Made by a program: the position numbers and the translations under genes
The notes under the pieces: model-generated
Told to the model about the DNA's origin: nothing
Database searches by the model: none
The model's input: the letters and a program-made list of their open reading frames with translations, nothing else
Shown here: piece by piece, positions 19,920-28,793 of the stretch
How the letters are laid out: each line of letters begins with the position of its first letter
How positions within the stretch are numbered: position 1 is the first letter of the stretch
Origin: Chitinophagaceae bacterium
GTDB lineage: Bacteria; Bacteroidota; Bacteroidia; Chitinophagales; Chitinophagaceae
Direction of reading: 5' to 3'
Assembly: GCA_947447825.1 (NCBI GenBank)
Contig: CANFLL010000001.1
Span: forward strand, 124,001 to 188,000
Length of the DNA: 64,000 nt

Positions 19920-20370
19920 AGTATCTTAATTAATTAAATATTGAATCTACCGAAAGAACGCAAAATCAATTTGGGAATAAAAACCCATGGCTTGCTAGTG
20001 CAATGGGTTGAATTTCTGTTAGTACATTCACATTTAATGTCATGTAAAGGGTTATAAATCATCCGCACTTTAATGAAAGGGTCAATGTAAACTACTTATA
20101 AAGGGTCAAATATAAGGTACGAGAGTTATACTTTTTCACACAAAAAATGTGATATTATAACAAGACATTGAAAAAATGATACACGTTTACAACAATAACA
20201 ATTGTTTGAATGAGGCTGCACAAAAGTAAATTGACATAAAATAACAAATTGTATTTCTTAGTGTTTATGTTTCTTGCACTTGTTTTGTTTAGTAGGTTTA
20301 ATAAAACTTTTTCTTCTTCGTAAGTATTCGGAATATTTTCCTTTTATCTTTAGCAAAAATATTTGGGCAA
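19920..20370. other. Divergent intergenic region between the MBOAT operon and apaG
   Basis: No gene is supported in this AT-rich stretch. The words GAAAGGGTCAATG and TAAAGGGTCAAAT occur 24 bp apart (about 20075 and 20099). TATCTTTA at 20345-20352 is a candidate -7 element for apaG. Confidence 0.5.
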
Positions 20371-20757
20371 ATGGTTACTAAAATTTCATCAGGTGTATCA
20401 GTTACTGTGGAAGTCTTTTATCAGTCTGAATACAGTAATCCTTTGGGTAGTGAGTACATGTTTGCTTATCGAATCACGATTGAAAATCATAACACCTTTG
20501 CCATTAAACTACTAACTCGTCACTGGTATATATTTGATAGCACTGGCGAAAACCGTGAGGTACAAGGTGATGGAGTTGTTGGTTTGCAGCCTTACATTGA
20601 AGCTGGTGAACAGTTTCAGTATTCTAGTGGATGCAACTTGCGCACAGAAATGGGTAAGATGTACGGAACTTACACCATGGAAAACCAAAACAATAAAATG
20701 AAATTTAAAGTGCAGATACCAGCTTTTGAAATGATTGCTCCTTCGAAATATAACTAG
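20371..20757 (+). CDS. apaG: ApaG domain protein
   Basis: The 128-aa protein is a full-length ApaG (DUF525) single-domain beta-sandwich. Seen motifs are the opening SGVSVTVEVFYQSEYSNP, FAYRITIENHN, LLTRHWYIFDSTG, the glycine-rich VQGDGVVGLQP and the closing MKFKVQIPAFEM. ApaG proteins have an Fn3-like fold; loss causes cobalt/magnesium phenotypes in Proteobacteria, but the molecular activity is not settled. The gene is monocistronic and converges on gldB with 11 bp between stop codons. Confidence 0.93.
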   Translation: MVTKISSGVSVTVEVFYQSEYSNPLGSEYMFAYRITIENHNTFAIKLLTRHWYIFDSTGENREVQGDGVVGLQPYIEAGEQFQYSSGCNLRTEMGKMYGTYTMENQNNKMKFKVQIPAFEMIAPSKYN

Positions 20758-20768
20758 ATAATGATTAC

Positions 20769-21788
20769 TTAGTGTGGCTTATACCTTGCTTCCTCAAAAA
20801 TTTGTTTAGCAGGAGTAGCTATCAATTGCTGTAGTGTATTTTTTTCATTTTTTTCCATATACTTTTTCACTATCTGCCATCCTACAAAAAGCCCGATGTT
20901 TCCTGGCGATCCTTCTCCTAGTTCACTTGTTTTGGGGCCATCATTTACGTAAGGGTTAATTAGTGTAGGATCATTTTGATATAGTAAATCGCTTTCAAGA
21001 AAATATCCCCATATTGTTTTTTCGGAAATTAGGCAGTTATTTAGTTGTTCTTTTGTGTAACCTAACTTTAAAGTGTCGGGCGTATTTGGCAAAAAGGCAT
21101 CAAGCACATACTGCTTTTTTCCTTCATCAATCATCTTCTCAATCAATTGTGTACTTGTTTTTTTAGGTTGAAAACTAGCAAATAAATCATCAACAATGTT
21201 TTTCATACAGTTCACGTGAATGTATGCAGGCTCAAACTTTCTAGAAACATAAGCCGGATAAAGGTTTAGTATTTCATCGGATTGATAAACTGGAAAGTTT
21301 TTGCCCATATATAATTGTATTCCTATTGCAATGCCATTATCGGGCGTGATGATGCCAGCATAACTATTAAGTGGGCCAATAAAGGTGATAAGTCTATTAG
21401 GCAAAGGGTATTGAGGAAAATAATAATGAACAAACTTCAAACCTTCTTTCACCTTATCTTCAATGGGCTGGAAATCTGAAAAAGGTTTAGTCGAGGCATC
21501 ATAAATGCTTTTATATGAAGCTATAAAAAGCATTGCATCATGAAGCACACTATCAGGATGTTGTGGAATTCCTAGTATGTTAAAAAAGAAGTCCTTCGAG
21601 AAATTACCTTGTTTTGAGTAAAGGGTTTGTAGTCCTGCGCCCATATTGTTAGTATCGATAGAGAATAAATCTTTTTCGAACCTTATGGTTTTTAATTCAA
21701 TATTTATTTTAGAAACATCAGGGGTCTTTTTTTTAGATGAACAACTCGTAAGGGCAACCACTATCAATAATGGGATAAATCTTTTCAT
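20769..21788 (-). CDS. gldB: Gliding motility lipoprotein GldB
   Basis: I start at ATG 21788 (MKRFIPLLIVVALTSC), which gives a clean lipoprotein signal with lipobox LTSC; a start 9 codons earlier would precede the signal. The mature protein carries GldB features: LKTIRFEKDLF, HYYFPQYPLP, FIGPLNSYAG, LGYTKEQLNNC and the end block GEGSPGNIGLFVGWQIVKKYM. GldB is an envelope lipoprotein required for gliding in Flavobacterium, although homologues occur in non-gliding Bacteroidota. It agrees with the T9SS substrates elsewhere in the window. Confidence 0.88.
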   Translation of the reverse strand: MKRFIPLLIVVALTSCSSKKKTPDVSKINIELKTIRFEKDLFSIDTNNMGAGLQTLYSKQGNFSKDFFFNILGIPQHPDSVLHDAMLFIASYKSIYDASTKPFSDFQPIEDKVKEGLKFVHYYFPQYPLPNRLITFIGPLNSYAGIITPDNGIAIGIQLYMGKNFPVYQSDEILNLYPAYVSRKFEPAYIHVNCMKNIVDDLFASFQPKKTSTQLIEKMIDEGKKQYVLDAFLPNTPDTLKLGYTKEQLNNCLISEKTIWGYFLESDLLYQNDPTLINPYVNDGPKTSELGEGSPGNIGLFVGWQIVKKYMEKNEKNTLQQLIATPAKQIFEEARYKPH

Positions 21789-21815
21789 GCCACGAATTAA
21801 ATTAAAAGCTACCAA

Positions 21816-22195
21816 AGTTTGAATTAAGAATTTTAATTAGGAACAATTTTAACTATTTGAGGGAGGGTACTTTTGTAGTAATACTAATGATTTTTTAGTT
21901 AATATACTAGTTCAGTACAATAAATTTATAATTTTATACGTTTTATATAAGATGGTTGTAAAAGCACTTATCTCAGGGGGTGCGTAAAGGATTTTTCATT
22001 GCATTAATATTGAAGTTGAGCTAATTATTTAAGAATTGCTTAATAATTAATTGGAGAGATGTTTAAATTAAAAAGCTACGAAAAACATATAAGTATTTTT
22101 TAAAGAAGTGAGGTAATAATATGTTTTATTACGTTAATGAAAGTCCATCCATTATTGTTGTTTTGAATCCAGTTAAGAAATATTAAAATAATAAA
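21816..22195. other. Divergent intergenic region upstream of gldB and the signalling pair
   Basis: AT-rich DNA without a supportable gene; it must hold the promoters of gldB (leftward) and the REC-PAS gene (rightward). I could not pick a confident promoter. Confidence 0.4.
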
Positions 22196-23605
22196 ATGTC
22201 GATCCCTAAAATAGAGAATCTACTTATAATCGAGGATAATTTGGGGGATGCTTTTTTATTAAAAGAGTATCTTATCGATATTTTGGGCAACATAACCATA
22301 AAGACAGCTATCACATTTACGGAGGCAAGGGATATTTTAATTAATGAGCAAAACTTTGATGCAATTTTTTTGGATCTTTCATTGCCAGATAATAGTGGAA
22401 AAGAATTGGTGAATGATATTATGGCTTTTGTTAATTTTATTCCTGTAATTGTTTTGACTGGCTATGCTGATGAAAAGTTTGGCGTTGAAACACTATCTCT
22501 TGGTGTGTCTGATTATTTGATAAAAGACGACCTTTCGATAGCGCAACTACGAAAAAGTATTACTTACAGCATTGAACGAAAAAGGATTGAACGTAAACTT
22601 ATTCACAGTAATGAACGTTATGAAATATTAGCAAAGGCAACAAGTGATACTATTTGGGATTGGAACATTGCAAAGAAAAGAGTCGTTTCAAATCAGGGAA
22701 TCCAAAGAGTTTTTGGATATGGTGAAAATGAAGTACAAAATACAGAAGCTTGGTGGCGTGACAAAGTGCATCCAGATGATTATGGCAATTTGATAAAAAC
22801 ACTCACGACAAATTTTAAAAATAGAATCCCTGTTTTTCAATTAGAATATAGATTTAGATGTGCAAATGGAACTTATAAATATGTGTTGGATAGAGGTTAT
22901 TTATTGCTAGATATAAATAATAAACCAGTACGGATGATTGGGGCAATGCAAGATATTACTAAAAAGAAAGCGGAAGAAGCAAAATTGCGCTTGCTAGAAT
23001 CGGTTATTTCTAATGCTACCGATGCTATTTTAGTTGCTGATGCACATGTAGGAATTAATGGAGACAATGAAATTATTTATGCAAATGAAGCGTTCATAAA
23101 GATGACAGGTTATGCAATGAATGAGGTAATTGGTGCAAATCCAAAGAAGTTTTTGGGTTCTGAGCTTGATGATGAGGAATTGCATAAACTTGACGATTCA
23201 TTAAGGAATTGGCAAAGTTGTAATCTTGTATTATCCAACTTTAAAAAAGATGGAAGAAAGTATTGGGCAAATATTTCTGTTTCGCCTGTGTCTGATGCAA
23301 AAGGTGGTTTTACACATTGGATATATATCCAATGCGATGTTAGCGATAGAAAAAGTTATTTGCAGTCAATTGAAGAACAAAATAAGCGTTTAAGAGAAAT
23401 TGCTTGGATGCAATCACATGTAGTCCGTGCCCCTTTAGCTCGCATTTTGGGATTGGCGAATTTACTTTTGGAACTTGGAATGGTAAGCGAAGTTGATAGT
23501 GTTTCTCTGATTGAAAATATTTCATCTTCTGCTGTAGAACTGGATAAAATTATTAGACAAATCGTAGAAAAGACCGAAAACGTACAAAACCAAATTGAAG
23601 AATGA
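22196..23605 (+). CDS. REC-PAS-PAS protein with a HisKA-like dimerisation end, no ATPase domain
   Basis: The 469-aa protein starts with a receiver domain (about residues 8-125) with acceptor Asp60 in FLDLSLPD and the conserved Thr (VLTGYA) and Lys. Two PAS domains follow (about 140-260 and 265-390; IWDWNIAKKR, PDDYGNL and YANEAFIKMTGYAMNEVIG). The C-terminus resembles a HisKA helix pair with His near 408 in SHVVRAPLARILGL and then stops; the HATPase_c domain of a kinase is missing. Its stop overlaps the start of a stand-alone receiver gene by 4 bp, so the two are coupled. It may be a phosphotransfer or scaffold protein rather than an active kinase. Confidence 0.85.
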   Translation: MSIPKIENLLIIEDNLGDAFLLKEYLIDILGNITIKTAITFTEARDILINEQNFDAIFLDLSLPDNSGKELVNDIMAFVNFIPVIVLTGYADEKFGVETLSLGVSDYLIKDDLSIAQLRKSITYSIERKRIERKLIHSNERYEILAKATSDTIWDWNIAKKRVVSNQGIQRVFGYGENEVQNTEAWWRDKVHPDDYGNLIKTLTTNFKNRIPVFQLEYRFRCANGTYKYVLDRGYLLLDINNKPVRMIGAMQDITKKKAEEAKLRLLESVISNATDAILVADAHVGINGDNEIIYANEAFIKMTGYAMNEVIGANPKKFLGSELDDEELHKLDDSLRNWQSCNLVLSNFKKDGRKYWANISVSPVSDAKGGFTHWIYIQCDVSDRKSYLQSIEEQNKRLREIAWMQSHVVRAPLARILGLANLLLELGMVSEVDSVSLIENISSSAVELDKIIRQIVEKTENVQNQIEE

Positions 23606-24003
23606 GCTTAAATGTATTAATAGTAGACGATGACAAAATGATTACACTATTGCACAGGGTGATAGCTGTAAGAAGCAATCTGTGCGAGAATCCTTTAACA
23701 TTTAGCAATGGAAAGGATGCTTTTGAATTTTTAGAAAATGATTTCACTGAAGACAAACATTATCTTATATTATTGGATATAAATATGCCAGTTATGAATG
23801 GTTGGGAGTTTTTGGATGCTATTCAACCAATGCCTTTCGCTCATAATGTTTCGGTAGTGATGCTTACTTCGTCTGTCGATACAGGAGATAAAAATAGGGC
23901 TGCTCAATATCCTCAAATCATAACTTTTATGGAAAAACCATTAAAAACAGATGGTTGTATTTACTTGAAATCTCTTCCAATAGTTAATTCTTATTTTTAT
24001 TAA
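23602..24003 (+). CDS. Single-domain response regulator (receiver only)
   Basis: The 133-aa protein is one receiver domain: acidic pocket VDDD at 8-11, phospho-acceptor Asp59 in LLDINMPVMNGWEFL, switch residue in MLTSS, and Lys in FMEKPLK. There is no output domain, as in Spo0F/CheY-type relay proteins. It overlaps the upstream REC-PAS-PAS gene by ATGA and probably exchanges phosphate or binds with it. The last ~15 residues do not look like a usual receiver helix. Confidence 0.9.
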   Translation: MSLNVLIVDDDKMITLLHRVIAVRSNLCENPLTFSNGKDAFEFLENDFTEDKHYLILLDINMPVMNGWEFLDAIQPMPFAHNVSVVMLTSSVDTGDKNRAAQYPQIITFMEKPLKTDGCIYLKSLPIVNSYFY

Positions 24004-24066
24004 AATATTTTTCAATGAAAATCTAAAAATGCCAATAATTTTCGGGCAACATTATTCATAATCCCC

Positions 24067-24074
24067 TACTTTTG
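24067..24074 (+). promoter_or_regulatory. Probable -7 element of rpmH
   Basis: TACTTTTG matches TAnnTTTG and is followed by CCGTCC, as in many Bacteroidota housekeeping promoters. It lies about 80 bp before the rpmH start; no convincing -33 box is visible. Confidence 0.5.
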
Positions 24075-24152
24075 CCGTCCTTTCGCAAATAGTGGTGATG
24101 GTGACTACTATTAAGTTGAATATTATTATTGGGTTATTAAAATTTTTAAAAC

Positions 24153-24308
24153 ATGAAACAAACATTTCAACCACATAAAAAGCGTCGTAAAACGGTTCAT
24201 GGTTTCCGTAAGCGTATGCAATCAGCTAATGGGCGTAAAGTACTGGCAAGCCGTAGAGCAAAAGGCCGTAAATATCTTACTGTTTCCAGCGAAAAGGGTT
24301 TAAAATAA
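24153..24308 (+). CDS. rpmH: 50S ribosomal protein L34
   Basis: ATG 24153 opens a 51-codon frame reading [20 protein letters not shown] and on through [20 protein letters not shown], the classic highly basic L34. The first three quarters align with all bacterial L34 proteins; the C-terminal SSEKGLK extension is short. It is followed by an intrinsic terminator and then rnpA and yidD, the usual neighbours. Confidence 0.97.
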   Translation: MKQTFQPHKKRRKTVHGFRKRMQSANGRKVLASRRAKGRKYLTVSSEKGLK

Positions 24309-24337
24309 TTACAGATAGATTATTATCAATTCATTAT

Positions 24338-24374
24338 AAAGACTGTTTCCTTTTTTGGAAGCGGTCTTTTTTTG
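24338..24374 (+). terminator. Intrinsic terminator after rpmH
   Basis: AAAGACTGTTTCC pairs with GGAAGCGGTCTTT across a T-rich loop (G-U pairs allowed) and is followed by a run of T. It would separate rpmH from rnpA or attenuate readthrough. Confidence 0.8.
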
Positions 24375-24399
24375 TTTTATCAACTCAATCAAGATTTAA

Positions 24400-24813
24400 T
24401 TGGAAGAATCTCCATCATACAATCTCTCTCGAAATGAAATGCTCAAAAGCAGAAAGCTAATTGAAAAGCTTTTTACAACTGGAGGCACTTTCTTGGTTTT
24501 TCCTATAAAAGTGGTTTATATGTTTGTGGATGAACCTATGGATTTTCCACTTAAAATTGGTGTTAGTGCTAGCAGCAAAAAATTCAAAAAAGCTGTTGAC
24601 AGAAACCGAATTAAAAGATTAGTGAAAGAATACTATCGAATGAATAAACATCCTTTGCACAATTTTTTAAATGTAGATGGTAAGCAGTTAGTGGTCTTTT
24701 TTATGTATATAGATAAGGGATTACCAGAACATGCTTTGCTGAAAAGAAAGATGCCACTTATTATTGACAAACTAATCACCACATTAAGTGAGGCTACTAA
24801 CCAAAATATTTAA
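24400..24813 (+). CDS. rnpA: Ribonuclease P protein component
   Basis: The 137-aa basic protein is the protein subunit of RNase P, which matures tRNA 5' ends. Visible are [19 protein letters not shown], the central [20 protein letters not shown] and the RNR signature [14 protein letters not shown]. The frame opens with TTG at 24400, and the conserved YNLSRNE segment requires a start upstream of the first internal ATG (24436), so the TTG start is preferred. It overlaps yidD by 26 bp. Confidence 0.93.
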   Translation: MEESPSYNLSRNEMLKSRKLIEKLFTTGGTFLVFPIKVVYMFVDEPMDFPLKIGVSASSKKFKKAVDRNRIKRLVKEYYRMNKHPLHNFLNVDGKQLVVFFMYIDKGLPEHALLKRKMPLIIDKLITTLSEATNQNI

Positions 24814-25018
24814 TTTTCCATTCATCCTATTGATAAGGTTTTATCAATATGTAATTTCTCCAATCCTGGGTCCAAAATGTAGATACACGCCAACCTGTTC
24901 GCACTATGCTGTTGAAGCCTTGCAAAAGTATGGCCCTTTAAAAGGACTCTGGTTGGCAATTAAACGCATAATTAGTTGCCATCCTTGGGGAGGCCATGGC
25001 CACGACCCTGTTCCTTGA
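24788..25018 (+). CDS. yidD: Membrane protein insertion efficiency factor YidD
   Basis: The 76-aa protein has the YidD pattern: an amphipathic N-terminal helix ([20 protein letters not shown]), the [15 protein letters not shown] cysteine motif and the end [13 protein letters not shown]. YidD helps YidC-dependent insertion of inner-membrane proteins. The start is GTG 24788, inside the rnpA 3' end, a common translational coupling. Confidence 0.93.
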   Translation: MRLLTKIFNFPFILLIRFYQYVISPILGPKCRYTPTCSHYAVEALQKYGPLKGLWLAIKRIISCHPWGGHGHDPVP

Positions 25019-25126
25019 TAATTAATTATTGAACTGATTTTTCGTTTTAGTTAAAAAAATGCAGAAACAGCTTATCCAAAACAGAATAACAGTATTTTAA
25101 ACAATATAAATAGCCATAGCTATCTA

Positions 25127-26158
25127 TTAAATCACTTCCTTCACCCATTTGCTTACAGCCGAAACCCACAATGGGTCTGTATTAAGGCATGGAATCATTT
25201 CGTAACTTTCGCCACCGGCTTCCATGAAGTCTTCCTTACCACGAATGGCAATTTCTTCTAGCGTTTCTAAACAATCACTAACAAATGCAGGACATATAAT
25301 AAGTAACTTCTTAATCCCTTCCTTGGGCATATCCTTCAATCTGAAATCAGTATAAGGTTTAAGCCAAGGGTCTCTCCCTAATCTTGATTGAAAAGAGTAA
25401 CTATATTTCTCCTTAGGCAGTTGTAGTGCTTCTGCAGTTAGCCTTGTAGTGGTTAAACATTGATGACGATAGCAGGTTTCGTGGGCCACAGAATCAACGT
25501 TGCAACAATCATTAATCTTTAAGCAGTGTTGTTGTGTAGGATCCGATTTTTGAAGATGTCTTTCAGGTATTCCATGATAGCTAAACAAAATATGATCATA
25601 ATCCTTTGCTAAAAAAGGGCGGATGTGTTCTGCAAAAGCATGAATGTAATCTGGGTTATTATAGTATGGTTTAATGGTAGTTAAGCTAAACTTATATCCT
25701 TGTTTGGCATGCACTTCTTTCATATAGTCCACTGCCGTCTCGTAGCTACTCATGGCAAAATGAGGATATAAAGGCATTAAAACAACCTCTTCAATTGACG
25801 GATTTTCTTTTAAAAGTTTATCATAAGCATACTTAGGCGTAGGGTTTCCATAGCGCATAGCTATTTCAACTGGCTCATCCATTGTGTGTTGAACAGCAGT
25901 TTGTAATTGTTTTGTAAGCTGAATTAGTGGAGACCCTTCCTTCCACCAGATAGTGCGGTAAGCTTCGGCACTTTTGGGGGCTCTGAAAGGAACAATAATG
26001 CCACGCACTAAAAGTAAACGAACCAAATAAGGAATGTCTATCACTTTTCCATCCATTAAGAATTCTGCTAAATATTTGCGTACATCTTTTGTAGCTGTTG
26101 AATCTGGCGAGCCTAGGTTCATTAAGATGACACCTCTTTTTATGTTCTTTCCTTCCAT
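25127..26158 (-). CDS. hemH: Ferrochelatase
   Basis: The 343-aa protein inserts ferrous iron into a porphyrin in the last steps of haem synthesis. It shows MNLGSPDSTATKDVRKYLAEF at the N-terminus, the catalytic histidine in FSYHGIPERH (near residue 195), a family-typical insert with several cysteines (CLKINDCC and CYRHQC), SFQSRLGRDPW, and CPAFVSDCLETLEEI. The cysteines might ligate an iron-sulfur cluster, which is speculative. It is convergent with yidD and about 350 bp downstream of korA, with a terminator between. Confidence 0.95.
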   Translation of the reverse strand: MEGKNIKRGVILMNLGSPDSTATKDVRKYLAEFLMDGKVIDIPYLVRLLLVRGIIVPFRAPKSAEAYRTIWWKEGSPLIQLTKQLQTAVQHTMDEPVEIAMRYGNPTPKYAYDKLLKENPSIEEVVLMPLYPHFAMSSYETAVDYMKEVHAKQGYKFSLTTIKPYYNNPDYIHAFAEHIRPFLAKDYDHILFSYHGIPERHLQKSDPTQQHCLKINDCCNVDSVAHETCYRHQCLTTTRLTAEALQLPKEKYSYSFQSRLGRDPWLKPYTDFRLKDMPKEGIKKLLIICPAFVSDCLETLEEIAIRGKEDFMEAGGESYEMIPCLNTDPLWVSAVSKWVKEVI

Positions 26159-26387
26159 TATCTTATTTTAAGAATTACAAATGTATAGTTCTAATGATTC
26201 CAAAGCCAATACTCCCAATTTATTTCACTAAAGAAATAACTCAGAATAAGCATAGTTATAGTTATTATGGGGTATTACATCCAAATGCTAAACATGCTAA
26301 TAGCTTGTATTGTTTAGTTGGGTTTCTTTATGTTTTCCGATCTGAAATTATGTTAGAATAATAATTATTTACACTAATTGTTCGCAT

Positions 26388-26425
26388 AAAAAAGGCAATA
26401 AGAAAGAGTTCTTACTGCCTTTTTG
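26388..26425 (-). terminator. Bidirectional-looking terminator after korA
   Basis: AAAAAGGCAATAAGAA pairs with TTCTTACTGCCTTTTT with one mismatch; both strands end in T-runs. It lies about 80 bp after the korA stop and before hemH. Confidence 0.8.
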
Positions 26426-26505
26426 CTTTATTTTATTTGTTTTTCGATAAATTAATTTTCCATAAGATAGTTTTATATATTCCTTATCGCACAATCGAAA
26501 TTAAT

Positions 26506-28353
26506 TTATAACATCTTTTCAATAGTATCTATCAATTCTTGCTTAGTGATAGGAATACCCATTATCTTGTTGTAAGGTTGTGCATCCACAAAATAAACAT
26601 CTCTAATAATTTTCACCAATTGGCCATTATTAATCTCAGGAATCAAAACCTTATCGAAATTTTTGATGATGTCTCCCAAGTTTTTAGGGAAAGGACGCAA
26701 ATAACGAATATGCGCATGGCTAACTGCATGACCTTGTGCTTGCAATTCAATCACAGCACTCTTTATTGCACCATAAGTACTACCCCAACCTAGCACCAAT
26801 ACCTTACCTTTTTCAGGGCCGCTATCTATAGTTTGCAGAGGAATATAGTTTGCAATCAAATCAACCTTAGCTTGCCTAGTCTTCACCATGTGTTGGTGAT
26901 TGTCGGAATCGTAACTGATATTACCCGTAATATCTTGTTTTTCCAAACCTCCCAATCTATGCTCCAACCCCTTAGTTCCTGGAATAGCCCAAGGCCTAAC
27001 TAGCTTTTCATCCCTTCTGTAAGGCATAAATTTCTCTTCACCTTCTTCGGGGCTTCCTTTAAATTTAACTTCAATGGTAGGAAGGTCTGCACTTGTAGGA
27101 AATTTCCAAGGCTCTGCCCCATTTGCAATGTATCCATCGCTCAAAAGTATCACAGGCGTCATGTGTTGCACCGAAATACGACAAGCTTCAAAAGCCACAT
27201 CAAAACAATCGCTTGGCGTAGAAGAAGCTATTACAGGCATTGGGCATTCTCCATTTCTACCATAGTAAGCTTGCAACAAATCACTTTGTTCCGTTTTGGT
27301 AGGCAAACCAGTAGATGGCCCACCACGCTGAATATTTACTATTACCAACGGAATCTCAAGCATCACCGCTAGTCCCATGGCTTCTGTTTTCAATGCCATA
27401 CCAGGCCCACTAGTAGTAGTGATACCCAGTTGACCGCCATAACTAGCTCCGATGGCAGAAGTGATGGCAGCAATTTCGTCTTCGGCTTGAAACGTGCGAA
27501 TACCGAATGTTTTATATTTACTAAGTTCGTGCAAAATGTCGGAAGCAGGTGTAATAGGATAAGTTCCTAAAAAGAGAGGCAATCCACTCTTTTCACCCGC
27601 AGCAATTAAACCATAAGCCAAAGATTGATTGCCCATTATGCTCCTGTAAAGTCCTGGAGCCATCTTGGCTTTTTCTACGGTGTAGCGAGTGCTAAAGGTT
27701 TCGGTAGTGTCACCATAGTTATATCCCGCTTGTAGAACCTTGATATTACTTTGAAGGATATTTTCTTTTTTACCAAATTTCTCTTCCAAGAAATCAATGG
27801 TACTAACCAAATCACGGTTATACATCCAATAAATAAAACCAAGTACAAACATGTTTTTTGCACGGTCTCTTTCCTTGGTGCCTAGTTCAGTAAACTCTTT
27901 TACAGCTTCACGAGTAAGCTTTGTAACATCTACTTTTATCAATTCATAACCTTCTAAGCTACCATCTTCCAACGGGTTTACACCATCGGGATAGTTTGCC
28001 AAACGAAGATTTTTACTATCAAAACCATCAATGTTTGCAATAATTTTTCCTGCCTTCTTCAAGCCCTTTAGGTTCACCTTCAGTGCAGCAGCATTCATTG
28101 CCACAAGCACATCGCAAGAGTCTCCAGGGGTATAAACTTTGTTTGAAGAAAAGTGAACCTGAAATCCACTCACACCGGGCACAGTACCTATTGGGGCACG
28201 TATTTCGGCAGGAAAATCTGGAAAAGTTGCTAAATCTATACCTAGCAAAGCAGTATTATTGGTAAACTGTTGCCCAGTAAGCTGCATACCATCACCACTA
28301 TCACCTGCAAATTTTATTACTACGTCTTGTAAAACCTGTTCTTGCTTATTCAT
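26506..28353 (-). CDS. korA: 2-oxoglutarate:ferredoxin oxidoreductase alpha subunit (gamma-alpha fusion)
   Basis: The 615-aa protein joins a gamma domain (about residues 8-195; FAGDSGDGMQLTGQQF, IRAPIGTVPGVSGFQVHF) to the pyrimidine-binding alpha domain (from about 230; GTYPITPASDILHEL, FQAEDEIAAI, TTTSGPGMALK, QRGGPSTGLPTKTEQSDLL). This is the KorA layout that with KorB oxidatively decarboxylates 2-oxoglutarate to succinyl-CoA using ferredoxin. The TPP-binding KorB gene usually follows directly; here the next gene on this strand is hemH after a terminator, so korB must be elsewhere or lost. The neighbour on the other side is a restriction-modification unit. Confidence 0.92.
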   Translation of the reverse strand: MNKQEQVLQDVVIKFAGDSGDGMQLTGQQFTNNTALLGIDLATFPDFPAEIRAPIGTVPGVSGFQVHFSSNKVYTPGDSCDVLVAMNAAALKVNLKGLKKAGKIIANIDGFDSKNLRLANYPDGVNPLEDGSLEGYELIKVDVTKLTREAVKEFTELGTKERDRAKNMFVLGFIYWMYNRDLVSTIDFLEEKFGKKENILQSNIKVLQAGYNYGDTTETFSTRYTVEKAKMAPGLYRSIMGNQSLAYGLIAAGEKSGLPLFLGTYPITPASDILHELSKYKTFGIRTFQAEDEIAAITSAIGASYGGQLGITTTSGPGMALKTEAMGLAVMLEIPLVIVNIQRGGPSTGLPTKTEQSDLLQAYYGRNGECPMPVIASSTPSDCFDVAFEACRISVQHMTPVILLSDGYIANGAEPWKFPTSADLPTIEVKFKGSPEEGEEKFMPYRRDEKLVRPWAIPGTKGLEHRLGGLEKQDITGNISYDSDNHQHMVKTRQAKVDLIANYIPLQTIDSGPEKGKVLVLGWGSTYGAIKSAVIELQAQGHAVSHAHIRYLRPFPKNLGDIIKNFDKVLIPEINNGQLVKIIRDVYFVDAQPYNKIMGIPITKQELIDTIEKML

Positions 28354-28793
28354 TATAGAGGAACAAAAAGTATGAAACTATTGTTGCGTATTGCTTTACC
28401 TAAAAGCAGTATTCAACCTAAAAAAGGAGCGCAAAGTTAGTAATTTATAATGGATATTTTACAAGTGATAAAACGCAATTACCACACTAGTAAATTATAT
28501 GGAGTAGAAAATCACCTCAAATGAGTCATAATCTCAGATAATGCCGCATTAATCTATAGCCGATTATTTTAAATTTTAGCTTATTTCTACTTATATATAC
28601 TCGCATTCTTTAAAAGCAAAAGACTCTTTTGCTTCAGAATCACCCACTTTTCCGTTGCCATCTTTTACCATACCTAAAAAACAATATAAGGTTCAAGATT
28701 AAAGCCGCCCTTTCGTTTTTTTTCACAAGATTTAAACCAATTGGTGATTGATTTTTTTTAAATAATTTAGCTAGATTAATGAATTAAAAGAGT
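28354..28793. other. Intergenic region between the restriction gene and korA
   Basis: About 440 bp of AT-rich sequence with no supportable gene, RNA or repeat. It contains the korA promoter region. Confidence 0.4.

Noticed and set aside
24004-24152. Replication origin near rpmH-rnpA
   Set aside because: No dnaA gene and no cluster of DnaA-box-like words was seen; gene order near rpmH is not a reliable origin marker in Bacteroidota.
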